A DNA stretch of 64,000 nucleotides from AP-15 sp963845735 (GTDB lineage: Bacteria > Pseudomonadota > Alphaproteobacteria > ATCC43930 > CGMCC-115725): the NCBI GenBank assembly GCA_963845735.1, contig CAWJTR010000041.1, positions 124,001 to 188,000 of the forward strand, written 5' to 3'. Shown in pieces: positions 26,736-36,725 of the stretch. The translations under genes and the position numbers were made by a program. Within the stretch, counting starts at the first letter, position 1. Each line of letters opens with the position of its first letter. The notes under the pieces were generated by a model. The model searched no databases. It had not been told where the DNA came from and worked only from the letters and a program-made list of their open reading frames with translations.

Positions 26736-27680
26736 TCAGGATCGCCGTTCGTACCAGCCGCCGCGGCGAAAGCGGTCGAGATAGCTCGGCAGGACGCCCT
26801 CGACCGCGGTCGGTGCGATGCCGAGGGCGGCAAGGGTGAGAGCGCCAGAGGAAACAACATTGTCGCGCTTCAACAGCTCGACCTGGTCGGGCGTCAACGG
26901 CGGGTTCGGCAGAATCGACATCAGCCTGGCCTGGATCGCGGCCAGTCCGAACGGCAGGTCGACCAGCAATCGCTTGCGCCGAATCTCGCCCAGCACCAGC
27001 TCGATCAGCTCGCGGAATGTATAGACTTTTGGTCCGCCGAGCTCATAGGTGCGGCCGGCCGTTGTCGGGTCGTCGAGGCATTTCACCACCGCATCGGCGA
27101 CGTCGCCGACATAGACCGGCTGAAACCGGGTATGGCCGCCGCCGATCAGCGGCAATACCGGCGAAATGGTCGCCATCGCCGCGAATTGGTTGAAGAACTG
27201 GTCCTCCGCCCCGAATACGACCGACGGGCGCAAGATCGTAACGGTCGGGAAAGCGTCGCGCACGGCGGCTTCGCCCGCCGCCTTGGTTCGTGCATAGGCC
27301 GAGGAGGAACGCGGGTCGGCGCCGATCGCCGAGATGTGGACAAAGCGCTCGATGCCGGCCTCGCGCGCGAGCCGGGCGAGCCGGGCCGGGCCGGTATGGT
27401 GCACCCGATCGAATGTCTGCGATCCGCTTTCGCGCAGAATGCCGACGCAATTGACCAGCGCATCGTTGCCGGCGAGGAAGGCCGGCAATATTTGCTCGTC
27501 GCCGATAGTCAAGTTGAGCGTCGCGATCTGCCCAACATCGCCAAGAGGTTTCAGAAACTTGGCTTCTTCGGCATGGCGGCAGCCGACGGGAATCACATCG
27601 CCCCGCGCCGCGAGCCGCTGGACGATGTAGCGGCCAATGAAGCCCGATCCGCCCAGCACCGCGGTCCGGCGATTTCTCAT
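26736..27680 (-). CDS. complex I NDUFA9-family NAD(P)-binding protein
   Basis: A 314-residue extended short-chain dehydrogenase-like protein. The dinucleotide-binding loop VLGGSGFIGRYIVQRLAARG is at the N-terminus; NCVGILRESGSQTFDRVHH, HISAIGADPRSSSAYARTKA and YELGGPKVYTFRELIELVLG match the NDUFA9 group associated with NADH:quinone oxidoreductase in alphaproteobacteria and mitochondria. It probably binds NADPH at the peripheral arm of complex I. It is usually found near ppi or pyr genes in this group, as here. Confidence 0.9.
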   Translation of the reverse strand: MRNRRTAVLGGSGFIGRYIVQRLAARGDVIPVGCRHAEEAKFLKPLGDVGQIATLNLTIGDEQILPAFLAGNDALVNCVGILRESGSQTFDRVHHTGPARLARLAREAGIERFVHISAIGADPRSSSAYARTKAAGEAAVRDAFPTVTILRPSVVFGAEDQFFNQFAAMATISPVLPLIGGGHTRFQPVYVGDVADAVVKCLDDPTTAGRTYELGGPKVYTFRELIELVLGEIRRKRLLVDLPFGLAAIQARLMSILPNPPLTPDQVELLKRDNVVSSGALTLAALGIAPTAVEGVLPSYLDRFRRGGWYERRS

Positions 27681-27838
27681 GAGTTCCTCCGGCCATGCAC
27701 CGCCCGCTTTCTGCCCTCGGCGCTTGCCTTCTATAACGCAGCGCGCGCAATGCCGAAAGGCGGCGCCCCTTCTCGCCTGCGGCGGGTTGCGCTAGAACCT
27801 CGCCATTGCGACGCAAGGTCCAGCAGGAAAGCGGAACG

Positions 27839-28957
27839 ATGGCGGATCAGTCCCGGTTGAACAACGAGTATCCGGTGCCGGAGCGGATGAAGGCTTGGGT
27901 GCTTGGCGGCCCGGGCGAGATCGTGCCGGTCGAAAAGCCGGTGCCGCAGCCCGGTGCTGCCGAAGTGTTGGTCCGGATCGACGCGGTGGCGATCTGCGCC
28001 ACCGATCTCGAAATCATGCGCCATGGGCTGCCGGCAATGGTCGATGGCGGCCTGCCGTTCCACAAGAACTTCACGATCGGCCACGAATACATGGGAACGG
28101 TGGTCGGTCTCGGCCCGGCAGTCGACGAATATTCGATCGGCGACCGGGTCACCGTCGAGGTTCACGCCGGGTGTGGCCGGTGTGCCCGCTGCCGGCAAGG
28201 CATGTACACCGCGTGCCTCAATTACGGCGATCTCGCCAAGGGGCATCGCGCCAACGGCTTCACCACCGACGGCGGCTTCGCCCAATATGCGATCAACAAC
28301 ATCAACACTCTGGTCCATGTGCCGCACGATATGAGCGACGAGGAGGCGACCCTCGTCGTTACCGCCGGCACCTCGATGTACGGGCTCGATGTGCTCGGCG
28401 GGCTGATCGCCGGCGAGGGCGTCGTCGTCACCGGGCCGGGGCCGATCGGCCTGCTCGGGGTCGCGGTCGCCAAGGCGCTCGGCGCCGACCCGGTGATCCT
28501 GACCGGAACCCGCGACGCGCGGCTCGCACTCGGCAAAAAGCTCGGCGCCGACCATGTCATCAATGCCCGCCAGGAGGATGCCGTCGCCGCGGTCAAACGC
28601 ATCACCCAGGGCAAGGGCGTCCAGTTCGTCGTCGAATGCTCGGGTGCGCCCGAGGCGCTAAACGAGGCGGCGCAGATGGTCGACCGCGGCGGCCGGATCT
28701 GCCTCGCCGCCTTTCCGCACGAGAAGGTGCCGGTCGATCTCGCCTATCTGGTGCGCAACAACATCTATGTCTACGGCATCCGCGGCGAAGGCCAGAGCGC
28801 CACTCACCGGGCGATGGCGCTGATGAAGCAGAAGCGCTTCGACGCGCGGCTGATCCACACCCATACCTTTCCGCTCGACGAGTTGCCGACCGCGCTCAAA
28901 TACGCCCGCGAGCGGATCGACGACGCGATCAAGGTGGTGGTCAAGAATCAGGCCTGA
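27839..28957 (+). CDS. zinc-dependent medium-chain alcohol dehydrogenase
   Basis: About 372 residues. Catalytic zinc ligands are the Cys of ICATDLEIMRHG and His-Glu in IGHEYMG; structural zinc is held by the four Cys of CGRCARCRQGMYTAC. The Rossmann loop is VVVTGPGPIGLLGVAVAKAL. It oxidises an alcohol or polyol with NAD(P); the sorbitol or threonine dehydrogenase branch is closest in layout, but the substrate is open. AGGAAAG precedes the ATG. It is divergent from the NDUFA9 gene. Confidence 0.88.
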   Translation: MADQSRLNNEYPVPERMKAWVLGGPGEIVPVEKPVPQPGAAEVLVRIDAVAICATDLEIMRHGLPAMVDGGLPFHKNFTIGHEYMGTVVGLGPAVDEYSIGDRVTVEVHAGCGRCARCRQGMYTACLNYGDLAKGHRANGFTTDGGFAQYAINNINTLVHVPHDMSDEEATLVVTAGTSMYGLDVLGGLIAGEGVVVTGPGPIGLLGVAVAKALGADPVILTGTRDARLALGKKLGADHVINARQEDAVAAVKRITQGKGVQFVVECSGAPEALNEAAQMVDRGGRICLAAFPHEKVPVDLAYLVRNNIYVYGIRGEGQSATHRAMALMKQKRFDARLIHTHTFPLDELPTALKYARERIDDAIKVVVKNQA

Positions 28958-29347
28958 GGTCCATCCGGCGGCGGATTTCGCTGGCGAAACGGTCTTCTCC
29001 TCGGGCGGCTTGGAACCTGCCCCAAAAGCCTAGCGGCCCAATTCTCGCGGCCGGGGACTGCTTTCCGAGCCATAACAGCCGCTCAGCCTTGTCGGCTGGA
29101 GCCGCACTTTATGCCCCATTCCGGCCATTCGAGGGCCACCCCCAAAGGTCTCAGGAGAGTGAGAGCCGCCAATCTACGAGTTGAGGCAGGAAAAATCAGA
29201 CACGGGGATATTGCGTCCGATGAGTCGATCCGCGTCCGCATCACCTCTGCCGATCCCGACCCGGAGCTACACCGCAAAGCGCGGGTTTACCAGGCGGATG
29301 GGGCGCGACGGCGGTGCTGCCAACCTGGGAGTCTTGGAGGGGCATAG
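28958..29347. other. intergenic leader upstream of the MgtA-type ATPase
   Basis: About 390 bases without a supported gene. Only the ribosome binding site TTGGAGGGG just before the next ATG is recognisable. The length would allow a leader RNA or small peptide that controls the ATPase, but no known riboswitch motif was recognised. Confidence 0.4.
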
Positions 29348-31958
29348 ATGACAGCGGCTAGCGAGCAGGAGCGGAAATTCTGGCAAATCGCGCTTCCTGA
29401 CCTTGAGAAGCGGTTTGCAGCCGATGCAAACGGACTCAGTTCCGCCGAGGCCGTCGCGCGCCGGCTCCGCTACGGTCCCAACACGCTGGAGAAGCGGCGT
29501 CGTCTTTCTCTGCCGCTCAAATTCCTCAGTCGGTTCCGCAACCCGCTGGTGATCATTCTGCTGGTCGCAGCGGTGATCTCCGCGCTGACCGGCGATTTGG
29601 CAAGCCTCATCATCATCTCGACGATCGTGTTGATGAGCGCGGTGCTCGACACCGTGCAGGAGTACCGGGCGGAGCGGGCCGCCGAGTCGCTGAAGGTTTC
29701 GGTCGCGCTCAAAGAGCAAGTTTTACGCGATGGGCAGGAGGTTACGGTGCTGGGGCAGGACCTGGTCCCCGGCGATGTCGTGCTGCTCGCCGCCGGGGAT
29801 CTGGTCCCGGCGGATGGGAGTCTTCTCGAGGCCAGGGATTTTTTCGTCAACGAGGCATTGCTGACCGGCGAGTCCTACCCGGCGGAGAAGCACGTGCGCG
29901 ATGAAGGCGTCGACAGCCCGGAAGTCGCCAACGCGACAAACGCCGCCTTCATGGGCAGCTCGGTGATGAATGGTTCAGCCAAGCTGTTTGTCTGCGCCAT
30001 CGGCGTGACAACCCAGCTCGGTCAGATCAGCAGCAGCTTGCGGCGGGCGCCGCCGCCCTCCGCCTTGGATCAGGGCGCCCACAGATTTGGCATGTTGATC
30101 GTCCGCTTTACCGAAGTCCTCGTTCTCTTCGTCTTGTTGATCAACTTACTGTTCCACCGGCCCTGGCTGGAGAGTTTTCTGTTCGCGGTGGCGCTCGCTG
30201 TCGGGCTCACGCCCGAGTTGCTGCCGATGATCATTTCAGTGACGCTCGCGCGCGGTGCCATCCGCATGGCGGGGGCGCAAGTTATCGTGAAACGCCTCGG
30301 CGCGATCCATGACTTGGGCAGCATGGACGTGCTGTGTACTGACAAGACCGGGACGCTCACTGAAGCCAAAATCAGCCTCGCGCGACAGGTAACGCTCTCG
30401 GGCGCCGACAGCAAGCAGGTGCTCGACTTGGCTTGGCTCAACAGCCACTTCCAGGCCGGGTTGAGGAACCCGCTCGATGCCGCGATCCTCGAATCCTGCC
30501 CTTCGCGCGATGCCGACTGGACCAAGATCGACGAGGTGCCGTTCGATTTTCAGCGACGCCGTGTTTCGGTGCTCATCGAGCACGAAGGACGCCGGCTGCT
30601 GATCACCAAGGGAGCGCCCGAAGACGTTATCAAGCTTGCTACCCGGTATGAAGAGCCGGGCAAGCCCGAGACTTCTGCCGCTCGACGAGGCGGCGCGGGC
30701 CAGCGCCGCGAAAGTCTTCGAGGGGCTGGGCGCGGAGGGATTTCGCGCACTCGGCGTCGCCTGGCGCGAACTCGAGCATGACCGCAAGGGGGCGACGGTG
30801 GCCGATGAGCACGAATTGGTGTTCGCCGGCTTTATCGTCTTCTCCGATCCGCCAAAAGCGAGCGCCGGGGCGGCCATCGCCGCGCTTGGGGTCAAGGGCG
30901 TCGGCGTCAAGATCCTCAGCGGCGACAACGAGCGCGTGACGCAGCATGTCTGCACCGAACTCGGCATACCGATTACCGGCTTGCTGACCGGAAACGAGAT
31001 CGAGGTGCTCAACGATGAAGCACTCGCCGCGCGGCTCGAAGAGACGAATCTGTTTTGCCGGGTCACACCGGTTCAAAAGAACCGCATCATTCTTGGGTTG
31101 CGGCACCGCGGTCATGTCGTCGGTTATCTCGGCGACGGGATCAACGACGCGCCATCGCTGCACACCGCCGATGTCGGTATTTCGGTCGACAGCGCGGTCG
31201 ACGTCGCCAAGGACGCGGCCGACATCATTTTGCTGCGACAGGATCTCGGCGTGCTGGAGCGCGGCGTCACCGAAGGGCGCCGCGCCTTTGGCAACATCAT
31301 GAAATTCATCATGATGGCGATGAGCTCGAATTTCGGGAACATGTTCTCGATGGCCGGGGCGACGCTGATCTTGCCGTTCCTGCCGATGCTGCCCGTGCAG
31401 ATATTGCTCAACAACCTGCTCTACGCCGTCTCGGAGATGCCGATCCCCCTCGACGAGGTCGACGGCGAGGTTACGGAGAAGCCAGAGCATTGGGACCTGC
31501 GCTTCATCCGGAACTTTATGCTGGTGATGGGGCCGGTGAGTTCGATCTTCGATTTTCTGACCTTCGGCCTGTTGCTGCTCATATTCCACGCAAACGAAGC
31601 CTTGTTTCAGACCGGCTGGTTCATCGAGTCGCTCGCCACCCAGGTGCTGGTCATCTTCGTGCTGCGCACGCGACGAAATCCGCTGAAGAGCCGCCCGCAT
31701 CCCCTCCTCACCGCGACCTCCTTAGCCGTGGTCGTGCTGGCGGTTGTCCTGCCGTTCACATCCCTTGGAGCGTGGTTTGGTTTTGTTCCGCCCTCCGCCG
31801 CCTTCCTCTTGGCGATTGCGGGGATGACGGTGAGCTACCTCGTGCTTGCGCAGGGCGCGAAGTGGGCGTTCTACCGTCTATGGTCTCCGAGTGGCGTCGC
31901 GCATGCATTCGCGTTGCGAGCACCCTTGCCGCTGATCGGACGATCGATGCCGTCGTGA
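29348..31958 (+). CDS. mgtA: MgtA-type P-type ATPase, Mg2+ import (one frame break)
   Basis: About 869 residues after correction, the normal length for P3B Mg2+ ATPases. LLTGESYPAEK is the actuator TGES loop, SMDVLCTDKTGTLTEAKISL contains the phosphorylated Asp, FAVALAVGLTPELLPMIISV is the membrane PELLP motif specific for MgtA/MgtB, and GYLGDGINDAPSLHTADVGI is the hinge. The frame breaks near 30672; removing one T joins KPE to TLPLDEAARASAAKVFEGLG. ATP-driven import of Mg2+ (or Ni2+) is inferred from the family. MgtC is not present nearby. Confidence 0.9.
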
Positions 31959-32338
31959 CAGTCCCTATGCTCCCGCTGAAATCGAAGGTGTGTCGCAGAC
32001 GCGCTCCCACTTCTAGGTTACAAACACAGATATCGCCAACTTGCAATAATGGCCCAAATAGGATCGAACCTCGCTATCTAGTACGCGGTCATCGCGATGA
32101 GGTCCGCTTTCGATGTCGAGCTGCCAGACCAGCTGCGAGCCATCTATGCCGGCAGTTGCCCCTTGTCAGACATTGCCACCGGTGCGCAGCAACGGCGAGG
32201 TCGGATGGGAAGCAGGGGCGCATACGCGATCACGCGATGTGCCGCAAGTCGCCAACGAACTTTCGGGCCAACTACAGCGCTCGGCCGAGGCTACGGAAGT
32301 CGAGATGCTGGCGCGCGTTCGCCGTGCCGCATTGCGCC
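31959..32338. other. intergenic region, nothing identified
   Basis: About 380 bases between the ends of the convergent MgtA-type and DUF2955 genes. Open frames exist but none shows conserved-looking protein. No terminator with a clear T tract was seen. Confidence 0.5.
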
Positions 32339-33370
32339 TTATGAGAGTTGCGTCGAAGCACGTCGTTCGCCCGGCCAGAGTAGCGCCGTCATGCACAGAG
32401 TGTACCCGACCGCCAACAGGACGTAGCTGATCCGGGTCGCGAACGACTCTGGGGTCGTCGTCGGCAGCGGCGCTATGCCCGACCCGAACAGAATCAGGAA
32501 CGTCGTCAGCGCTCCAGCATACATCTTGGCGCGACCGGCCGTCGCCCGCCCGCCCAGAATCAGGCCGACGAGAAGGACGGTCAGGAACAAGAAGGGTAGC
32601 GACGGGCGCAACTCGACGAAGGCAAAGGCCAGAGAGGCAAGCACCCCGCTCAGCAGATTGACGGCGACAGTGCTAAGGGCTGAGCGGACGCTGGTTGCGA
32701 AGTCAAACTGAAGCAGCACGGAGGCGACGGTGATCGGTAGAACGATCGCCAAGGACAGGGCGTTGTTGGTCAGGCACAGCGTCATGGCGCCGAGCAGGAT
32801 CGCCGCATCGGCGAGAGCCCGCATGCCAGGCCGGTCGGTGACCGGGGCCGCCTGCTGCGCGTCCCCGGTCGCGTTGTGGCCTGGCAAAATCGCATGGGCG
32901 AGCCACGACAACACCACAGCGCTCAGGTAAGCTTGAAGCAATATTGTGATTATACCTGTGTCTAGCGTGTCGTGGACGCGGTCGAGCAGGGTAACCGTGA
33001 TCGCAATCGCCAAGCAGAGGAAGATGACAGGGCCACCCTGTCCCCGCGCCTGTACGAAGAAGCACACGAAGAAGAATAGACCGAGCAGCGCCAGCAATTG
33101 GACCGGCTGGTCGCCAAAGATGCCGTTGAGAACGATGAAGGCTTGTCCGACAACCAGCACGAGCCCCGCCACCGCGATTGCCTTCGATAGCGGCATCGGC
33201 CCGGCGCCGAAAATCAGGAATTGCACCGCGAGGAGCGGCCCAAAGAAGGGGGTGACCTCGCCCGTCGCTAGGTTCCAGGTGAAGCCGGCAGCGACCGCGA
33301 GCGCGACCCGCAGCCCGATGCGGCGCTGGCGAGACATAGCCGCCTCCGCGGCGGAAGCATCAGCTGGCAT
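32339..33370 (-). CDS. DUF2955/FUSC-like multi-pass membrane protein
   Basis: About 343 residues, or 332 if translation starts at MSRQRRIGLRVALAVAAGF. Two blocks of hydrophobic helices are separated by a soluble linker; the pattern and the adjacent membrane fusion gene fit the DUF2955 or fusaric-acid-resistance-like permeases that work with HlyD-type proteins. It overlaps the 3-prime end of the HlyD gene by about ten bases, so the two are co-translated. Export of an aromatic acid or drug is a guess from the family. Confidence 0.72.
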   Translation of the reverse strand: MPADASAAEAAMSRQRRIGLRVALAVAAGFTWNLATGEVTPFFGPLLAVQFLIFGAGPMPLSKAIAVAGLVLVVGQAFIVLNGIFGDQPVQLLALLGLFFFVCFFVQARGQGGPVIFLCLAIAITVTLLDRVHDTLDTGIITILLQAYLSAVVLSWLAHAILPGHNATGDAQQAAPVTDRPGMRALADAAILLGAMTLCLTNNALSLAIVLPITVASVLLQFDFATSVRSALSTVAVNLLSGVLASLAFAFVELRPSLPFLFLTVLLVGLILGGRATAGRAKMYAGALTTFLILFGSGIAPLPTTTPESFATRISYVLLAVGYTLCMTALLWPGERRASTQLS

Positions 33371-34519
33371 AGGTCAGGATGGAGATGGCGCGAATGAAGA
33401 TCCGACCCAAGGCGTCCGTGACCGGATTGTTGCCGGTGTAGACGACGACATTCACCTGCGAACCGACCCGCACGCTGCCCCGCGGCGGCGTCTCGTCGAC
33501 GATCAAACGCACCGGGAAACGCTGCGGGTCGCGCACCCAGCCCGTGGCATTTTTGATTGTTGGCAGGCCGGTATTGGGATCAACGTTATTCTGCGAGACG
33601 CCCCAGCCCATGCTCTCGACTCTGAGCTTTAAATACTGAGCCTGGCAACGAGTTCGAATACCAATTCGGCCCGATCGGACGGAGACATGTATTCAAGGCT
33701 ATTCTCCTTGAAATCCGCCGAAACCCAGACCGTGCTGGTGTCGATGAAGGTAAGGGCCGCCTGCCCTGCCCCTATGAACTGGCCGGTCGCAAGTTGGAGA
33801 TTGGAGACCACGCCGGCGGCAGGGGCCTTGACCGTCGTGTAAAGCAGATTGAGCCGCGCGCGCCCCAGCGCCGCAAGCGCCTCCTTAAGCTGGGGATTGT
33901 CAGCACCCTTAGGGCCAAGCTCTTCCCGCGCCTTGGCGAGGTCGGCCTGGCTGGCCGTCAGCACCGCCCGTGCGGATTCCTGTGTGGCGCGGGCGGTATC
34001 GCCCTTGGCAGCGGGGTAGACGCCCCGTCTGACAAGTTCGAAAACCCGCTCGGTCTGGGCGTGAACGTTCTCGAGTTCGGCGGCCTCCTTAACGACGCGC
34101 GCCTGTGCCGATTCCACGGCGGCAGTAGAGGCTCCCAGCGTCTGACCGATCTGCTCGACCTGGGCCTGCGCCTCAGCCACGGCAAGTTCGAAGGGGCGCG
34201 GATCAATGCGGAACAGGACCTGCCCTGCTTCGACGCGAGTATTGTCGACGACGTCGACGCCTATAACACGGCCGGCGACTTCCGGAGCCATGCGAATAAC
34301 ATACGCTTGTACCACCGCTTGCGATGACAAGGGCGTGAACCGCTCCATCACGATCGACAGGGCAAACAGCAGTATGGTCACGGCGACGACGATCAGCGCC
34401 GCCCTGCGCAGTGGGTTCGCAGAGTTGGTGTCCGCGGCAGCGGGCTTCGCGGGAGCAGGTTTCGCGGGGGTGCGTTCCTCCACCGCAATTTTGTTGGTGG
34501 TTTCAGTCTCGGTGCTCAT
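33360..34519 (-). CDS. HlyD-family membrane fusion protein (two frame breaks)
   Basis: About 385 residues after correction. One N-terminal transmembrane helix (AALIVVAVTILLFALSIVME) leads to a barrel-sandwich/lipoyl half (APEVAGRVIGVDVVDNTRVE), a coiled-coil hairpin (AVAEAQAQVEQIGQTLGAST and onward) and the second half motif TTVKAPAAGVVSNLQLATG. The frame is interrupted near 33652 and 33630; removing one base at each restores FELVPGSVFKAQVESMGWGV. It joins the DUF2955 permease to the periplasm in an efflux system. The pair forms a leftward operon. Confidence 0.85.
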
Positions 34520-34600
34520 CGAGGCAACACGGGTTTGGCAGCCCAGGCGCCGATGCCAGCTTCATGGCGCCCGAGGCCTGCCGCCAGCAAAAGTCGCACT

Positions 34601-35707
34601 TTACGGCGTCCGCTCGGCGGTCTGCTGCCCGCTTTGGGCGCGCCGCCGTTGCATCCATTCGATCAGCAGCACATAGCCGACCGCCAGGACCACCGGCCCC
34701 ACGAACAGGCCGAGAAGGCCGTCGGCAATCATGCCGCCGATGACGCCAATTAGAATTACCGGCATCGGCACTTCCAGTCCGCGGCCGAGCAGCAATGGCT
34801 TTAGGACATTGTCACTGAGCCCGGCGACGAGGGTCCAGACCAGGAAGATGATAGCCGGCTGCGTTGCTTTCGTCGCAAAGACATAGACTATGATCGGCAG
34901 TGTCACCAGTACCGCCGGCACCTGTACAATCGCAAACAAAAGCGTCACGACTGTCCAAAGGCCCGCTGCCGGAAGGCCGATCGCAAAGAATCCGATTGCA
35001 AGGAGAAGCGACTGGATCACCGCGACGCCGACAACGCCTAGCGCCACGCCACGGATCGTAGCGCCCGTCAAGGTAACCAGATGGGCCCCCCGCTCCTCGC
35101 TGCCGGTAAAAAGTCCCAGCAGACGCCCAGCGAAGTCGGCGGCGCCCCTGCCGTAGGCGACGATGACGGCGGCTATCCCGAAAGAAAGAACGAACGAGAG
35201 TTGGCCGGCGGCCAGGCCACCGGCGGACGACACGAGCCGCGCCGCTGGCTGGCTCAACGCCCCGCCGTATTTGGCAACCGCCGCCGGCAGGTTGGTGGCG
35301 GCGAGCGCCCAGGCCTCCGCCAGTTTCTTACCCACCAGCGGGAGCCCGGCAAGCCATGATGGAGCTGGCGGGACGGTGAGGCTATGATTTTGCAGGCCTG
35401 TGACCAGCGAATACAGGGAAGACGCGATCGACGTCACCACACTGACCATCGCTACCAACATCACCGTCACGCCGACCAGCCCGATCAGCAGCGCCGACCA
35501 GCGATTACCGAGCCGGACCGCCAGGCGGAGATGCAGCGGATACAGCATAACCGCCAGGATTGCAGACCACAGCAGGAGGTCGATAAAAGGCGATACGTAC
35601 CGGCTGCAGGCGTAGACCAATAAGGCTATCAGTCCGATTTGAAGCGCAAGGTCGATTATGTTCGAGCGCGAAGGCGCTTGATCAGACTTCGGCATATTCG
35701 GGTCCAT
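34601..35707 (-). CDS. AI-2E family (PerM/YdiK-type) membrane transporter
   Basis: About 368 residues with seven to eight transmembrane helices. LALQIGLIALLVYACSRYVS, the paired helices around residue 230 and IPGLSDNV-type sequence VWTLVAGLSDNVLKPLLLGR followed by IGVIGGMIADGLLGLFVGP are characteristic of the AI-2E transporter family. Members export autoinducer-2, or exchange Na+ for Li+/H+; which applies cannot be told. I start at MDPNMPKS because the 53 codons upstream look unrelated. It is transcribed toward the HlyD gene with an 80-base gap. Confidence 0.85.
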   Translation of the reverse strand: MDPNMPKSDQAPSRSNIIDLALQIGLIALLVYACSRYVSPFIDLLLWSAILAVMLYPLHLRLAVRLGNRWSALLIGLVGVTVMLVAMVSVVTSIASSLYSLVTGLQNHSLTVPPAPSWLAGLPLVGKKLAEAWALAATNLPAAVAKYGGALSQPAARLVSSAGGLAAGQLSFVLSFGIAAVIVAYGRGAADFAGRLLGLFTGSEERGAHLVTLTGATIRGVALGVVGVAVIQSLLLAIGFFAIGLPAAGLWTVVTLLFAIVQVPAVLVTLPIIVYVFATKATQPAIIFLVWTLVAGLSDNVLKPLLLGRGLEVPMPVILIGVIGGMIADGLLGLFVGPVVLAVGYVLLIEWMQRRRAQSGQQTAERTP

Positions 35708-35926
35708 TTTTCTAACCCCTTTGCCTCCCTGAAAGACGTATGCCAGGATGAAGGCAGCCGGCGCTCTCAACAAGGGTGAATCGCAGGGCGGGTCATACCA
35801 GCCGCCCTCGCCGCGGCCGGAATATCCGGTGAAGATCGTCGCCACCACCGCGATAACTACCGCCACCGCCGCCCTTGGCTCGTTGACATCGACCGAGGCC
35901 GGGCTTATCTCCGCTAGCTCCGAGAG

Positions 35927-36013
35927 GCCCAGGTGGCGGAATTGGTAGACGCGCTAGATTCAGGTTCTAGTGGGCGATTGCTCGTGGAAGTTCGAGTCTT
36001 CTCCTGGGCACCA
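35927..36013 (+). tRNA. tRNA-Leu (anticodon CAG)
   Basis: The acceptor strands GCCCAGG (35927-35933) and CCTGGGC (36003-36009) pair fully, followed by encoded ACCA. The D arm is GGCGGAATTGGTAGACGC, the anticodon arm is CTAGA-TTCAGGT-TCTAG with CAG, a long class II variable arm follows, and the T loop is TTCGAGT. All are as expected for a leucine tRNA. It stands directly upstream of the rnd gene. Confidence 0.96.
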
Positions 36014-36045
36014 CTCGGCGATGCCGCATTCCGCCGGTGCGTGCG

Positions 36046-36657
36046 ATGACTTTCCGGCTTCATCATGGAGACCTGCCCGAGGGCGTCGACTTCGGCGAAG
36101 TAGTGGCGATTGATACCGAGGCGATGGGGCTCAACCCGCGGCGCGACCGGTTGTGCCTCGTCCAGCTTTCGGCCGGCGACGGCGACGCCCACCTCGTGCA
36201 ATTCGCCCCCGGCACCTATGATGCGCCACGTCTGCGCCGGCTGCTGGCCGATCCCTGCGTCACCAAGCTGTTTCATTTCGCCCGCTTCGATCTGGCCATG
36301 CTCTATCACTACCTCGGGGTCATGGCGCTTCCGGTTTATTGCACCAAGATCGCCTCGCGGCTGGCGCGCACCTTTACCGACCGGCATGGCCTGCGCGAGC
36401 TCTGCAAGGATCTGCTCAGCGTCGATCTGTCGAAGCAGCAGCAGAGCTCCGATTGGGGTGCGCCCAACCTGAGCGACGAGCAACTTCGCTACGCCGCCTC
36501 GGACGTCCTCCATCTTCATGCGCTGCGCGACCGGCTCGACGCGATGCTGACCCGCGAGGGCCGTGACGCGCTGGCACGGGCGAGTTTCGAGTTTTTGCCG
36601 CACCGCGTACTGCTTGATCTTGGGGGCTGGGCGGAGCAAGACATCTTCGCGCACTGA
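36046..36657 (+). CDS. rnd: ribonuclease D, short form (DEDDy exonuclease domain)
   Basis: About 203 residues containing only the 3-prime to 5-prime exonuclease domain: exo I VVAIDTEAMGLNP, exo II LFHFARFDLAMLYHY and exo III LRYAASDVLHLHALRD. The HRDC domains of E. coli RNase D are absent, as usual for the alphaproteobacterial short protein. It removes 3-prime trailers from tRNA and other small RNAs. The preceding tRNA-Leu is a fitting neighbour. Starts the conserved LPS/rpoN block. Confidence 0.9.
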   Translation: MTFRLHHGDLPEGVDFGEVVAIDTEAMGLNPRRDRLCLVQLSAGDGDAHLVQFAPGTYDAPRLRRLLADPCVTKLFHFARFDLAMLYHYLGVMALPVYCTKIASRLARTFTDRHGLRELCKDLLSVDLSKQQQSSDWGAPNLSDEQLRYAASDVLHLHALRDRLDAMLTREGRDALARASFEFLPHRVLLDLGGWAEQDIFAH

Positions 36658-36725
36658 GCGAGCAATCGGGGGAGAGGGCTCTCGACACTGTCAATTATTC
36701 GAATCGGTCGGGCCGCCGGGTGGCG

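Noticed and set aside
32097..32430. Overlapping plus-strand open frames after mgtA
   Set aside because: No conserved-looking sequence; they overlap the well-supported DUF2955 gene on the other strand.
35708..35866. 53-codon upstream extension of the AI-2E gene
   Set aside because: It contains a separate hydrophobic stretch not typical of the family; the ATG at 35707 fits usual length.
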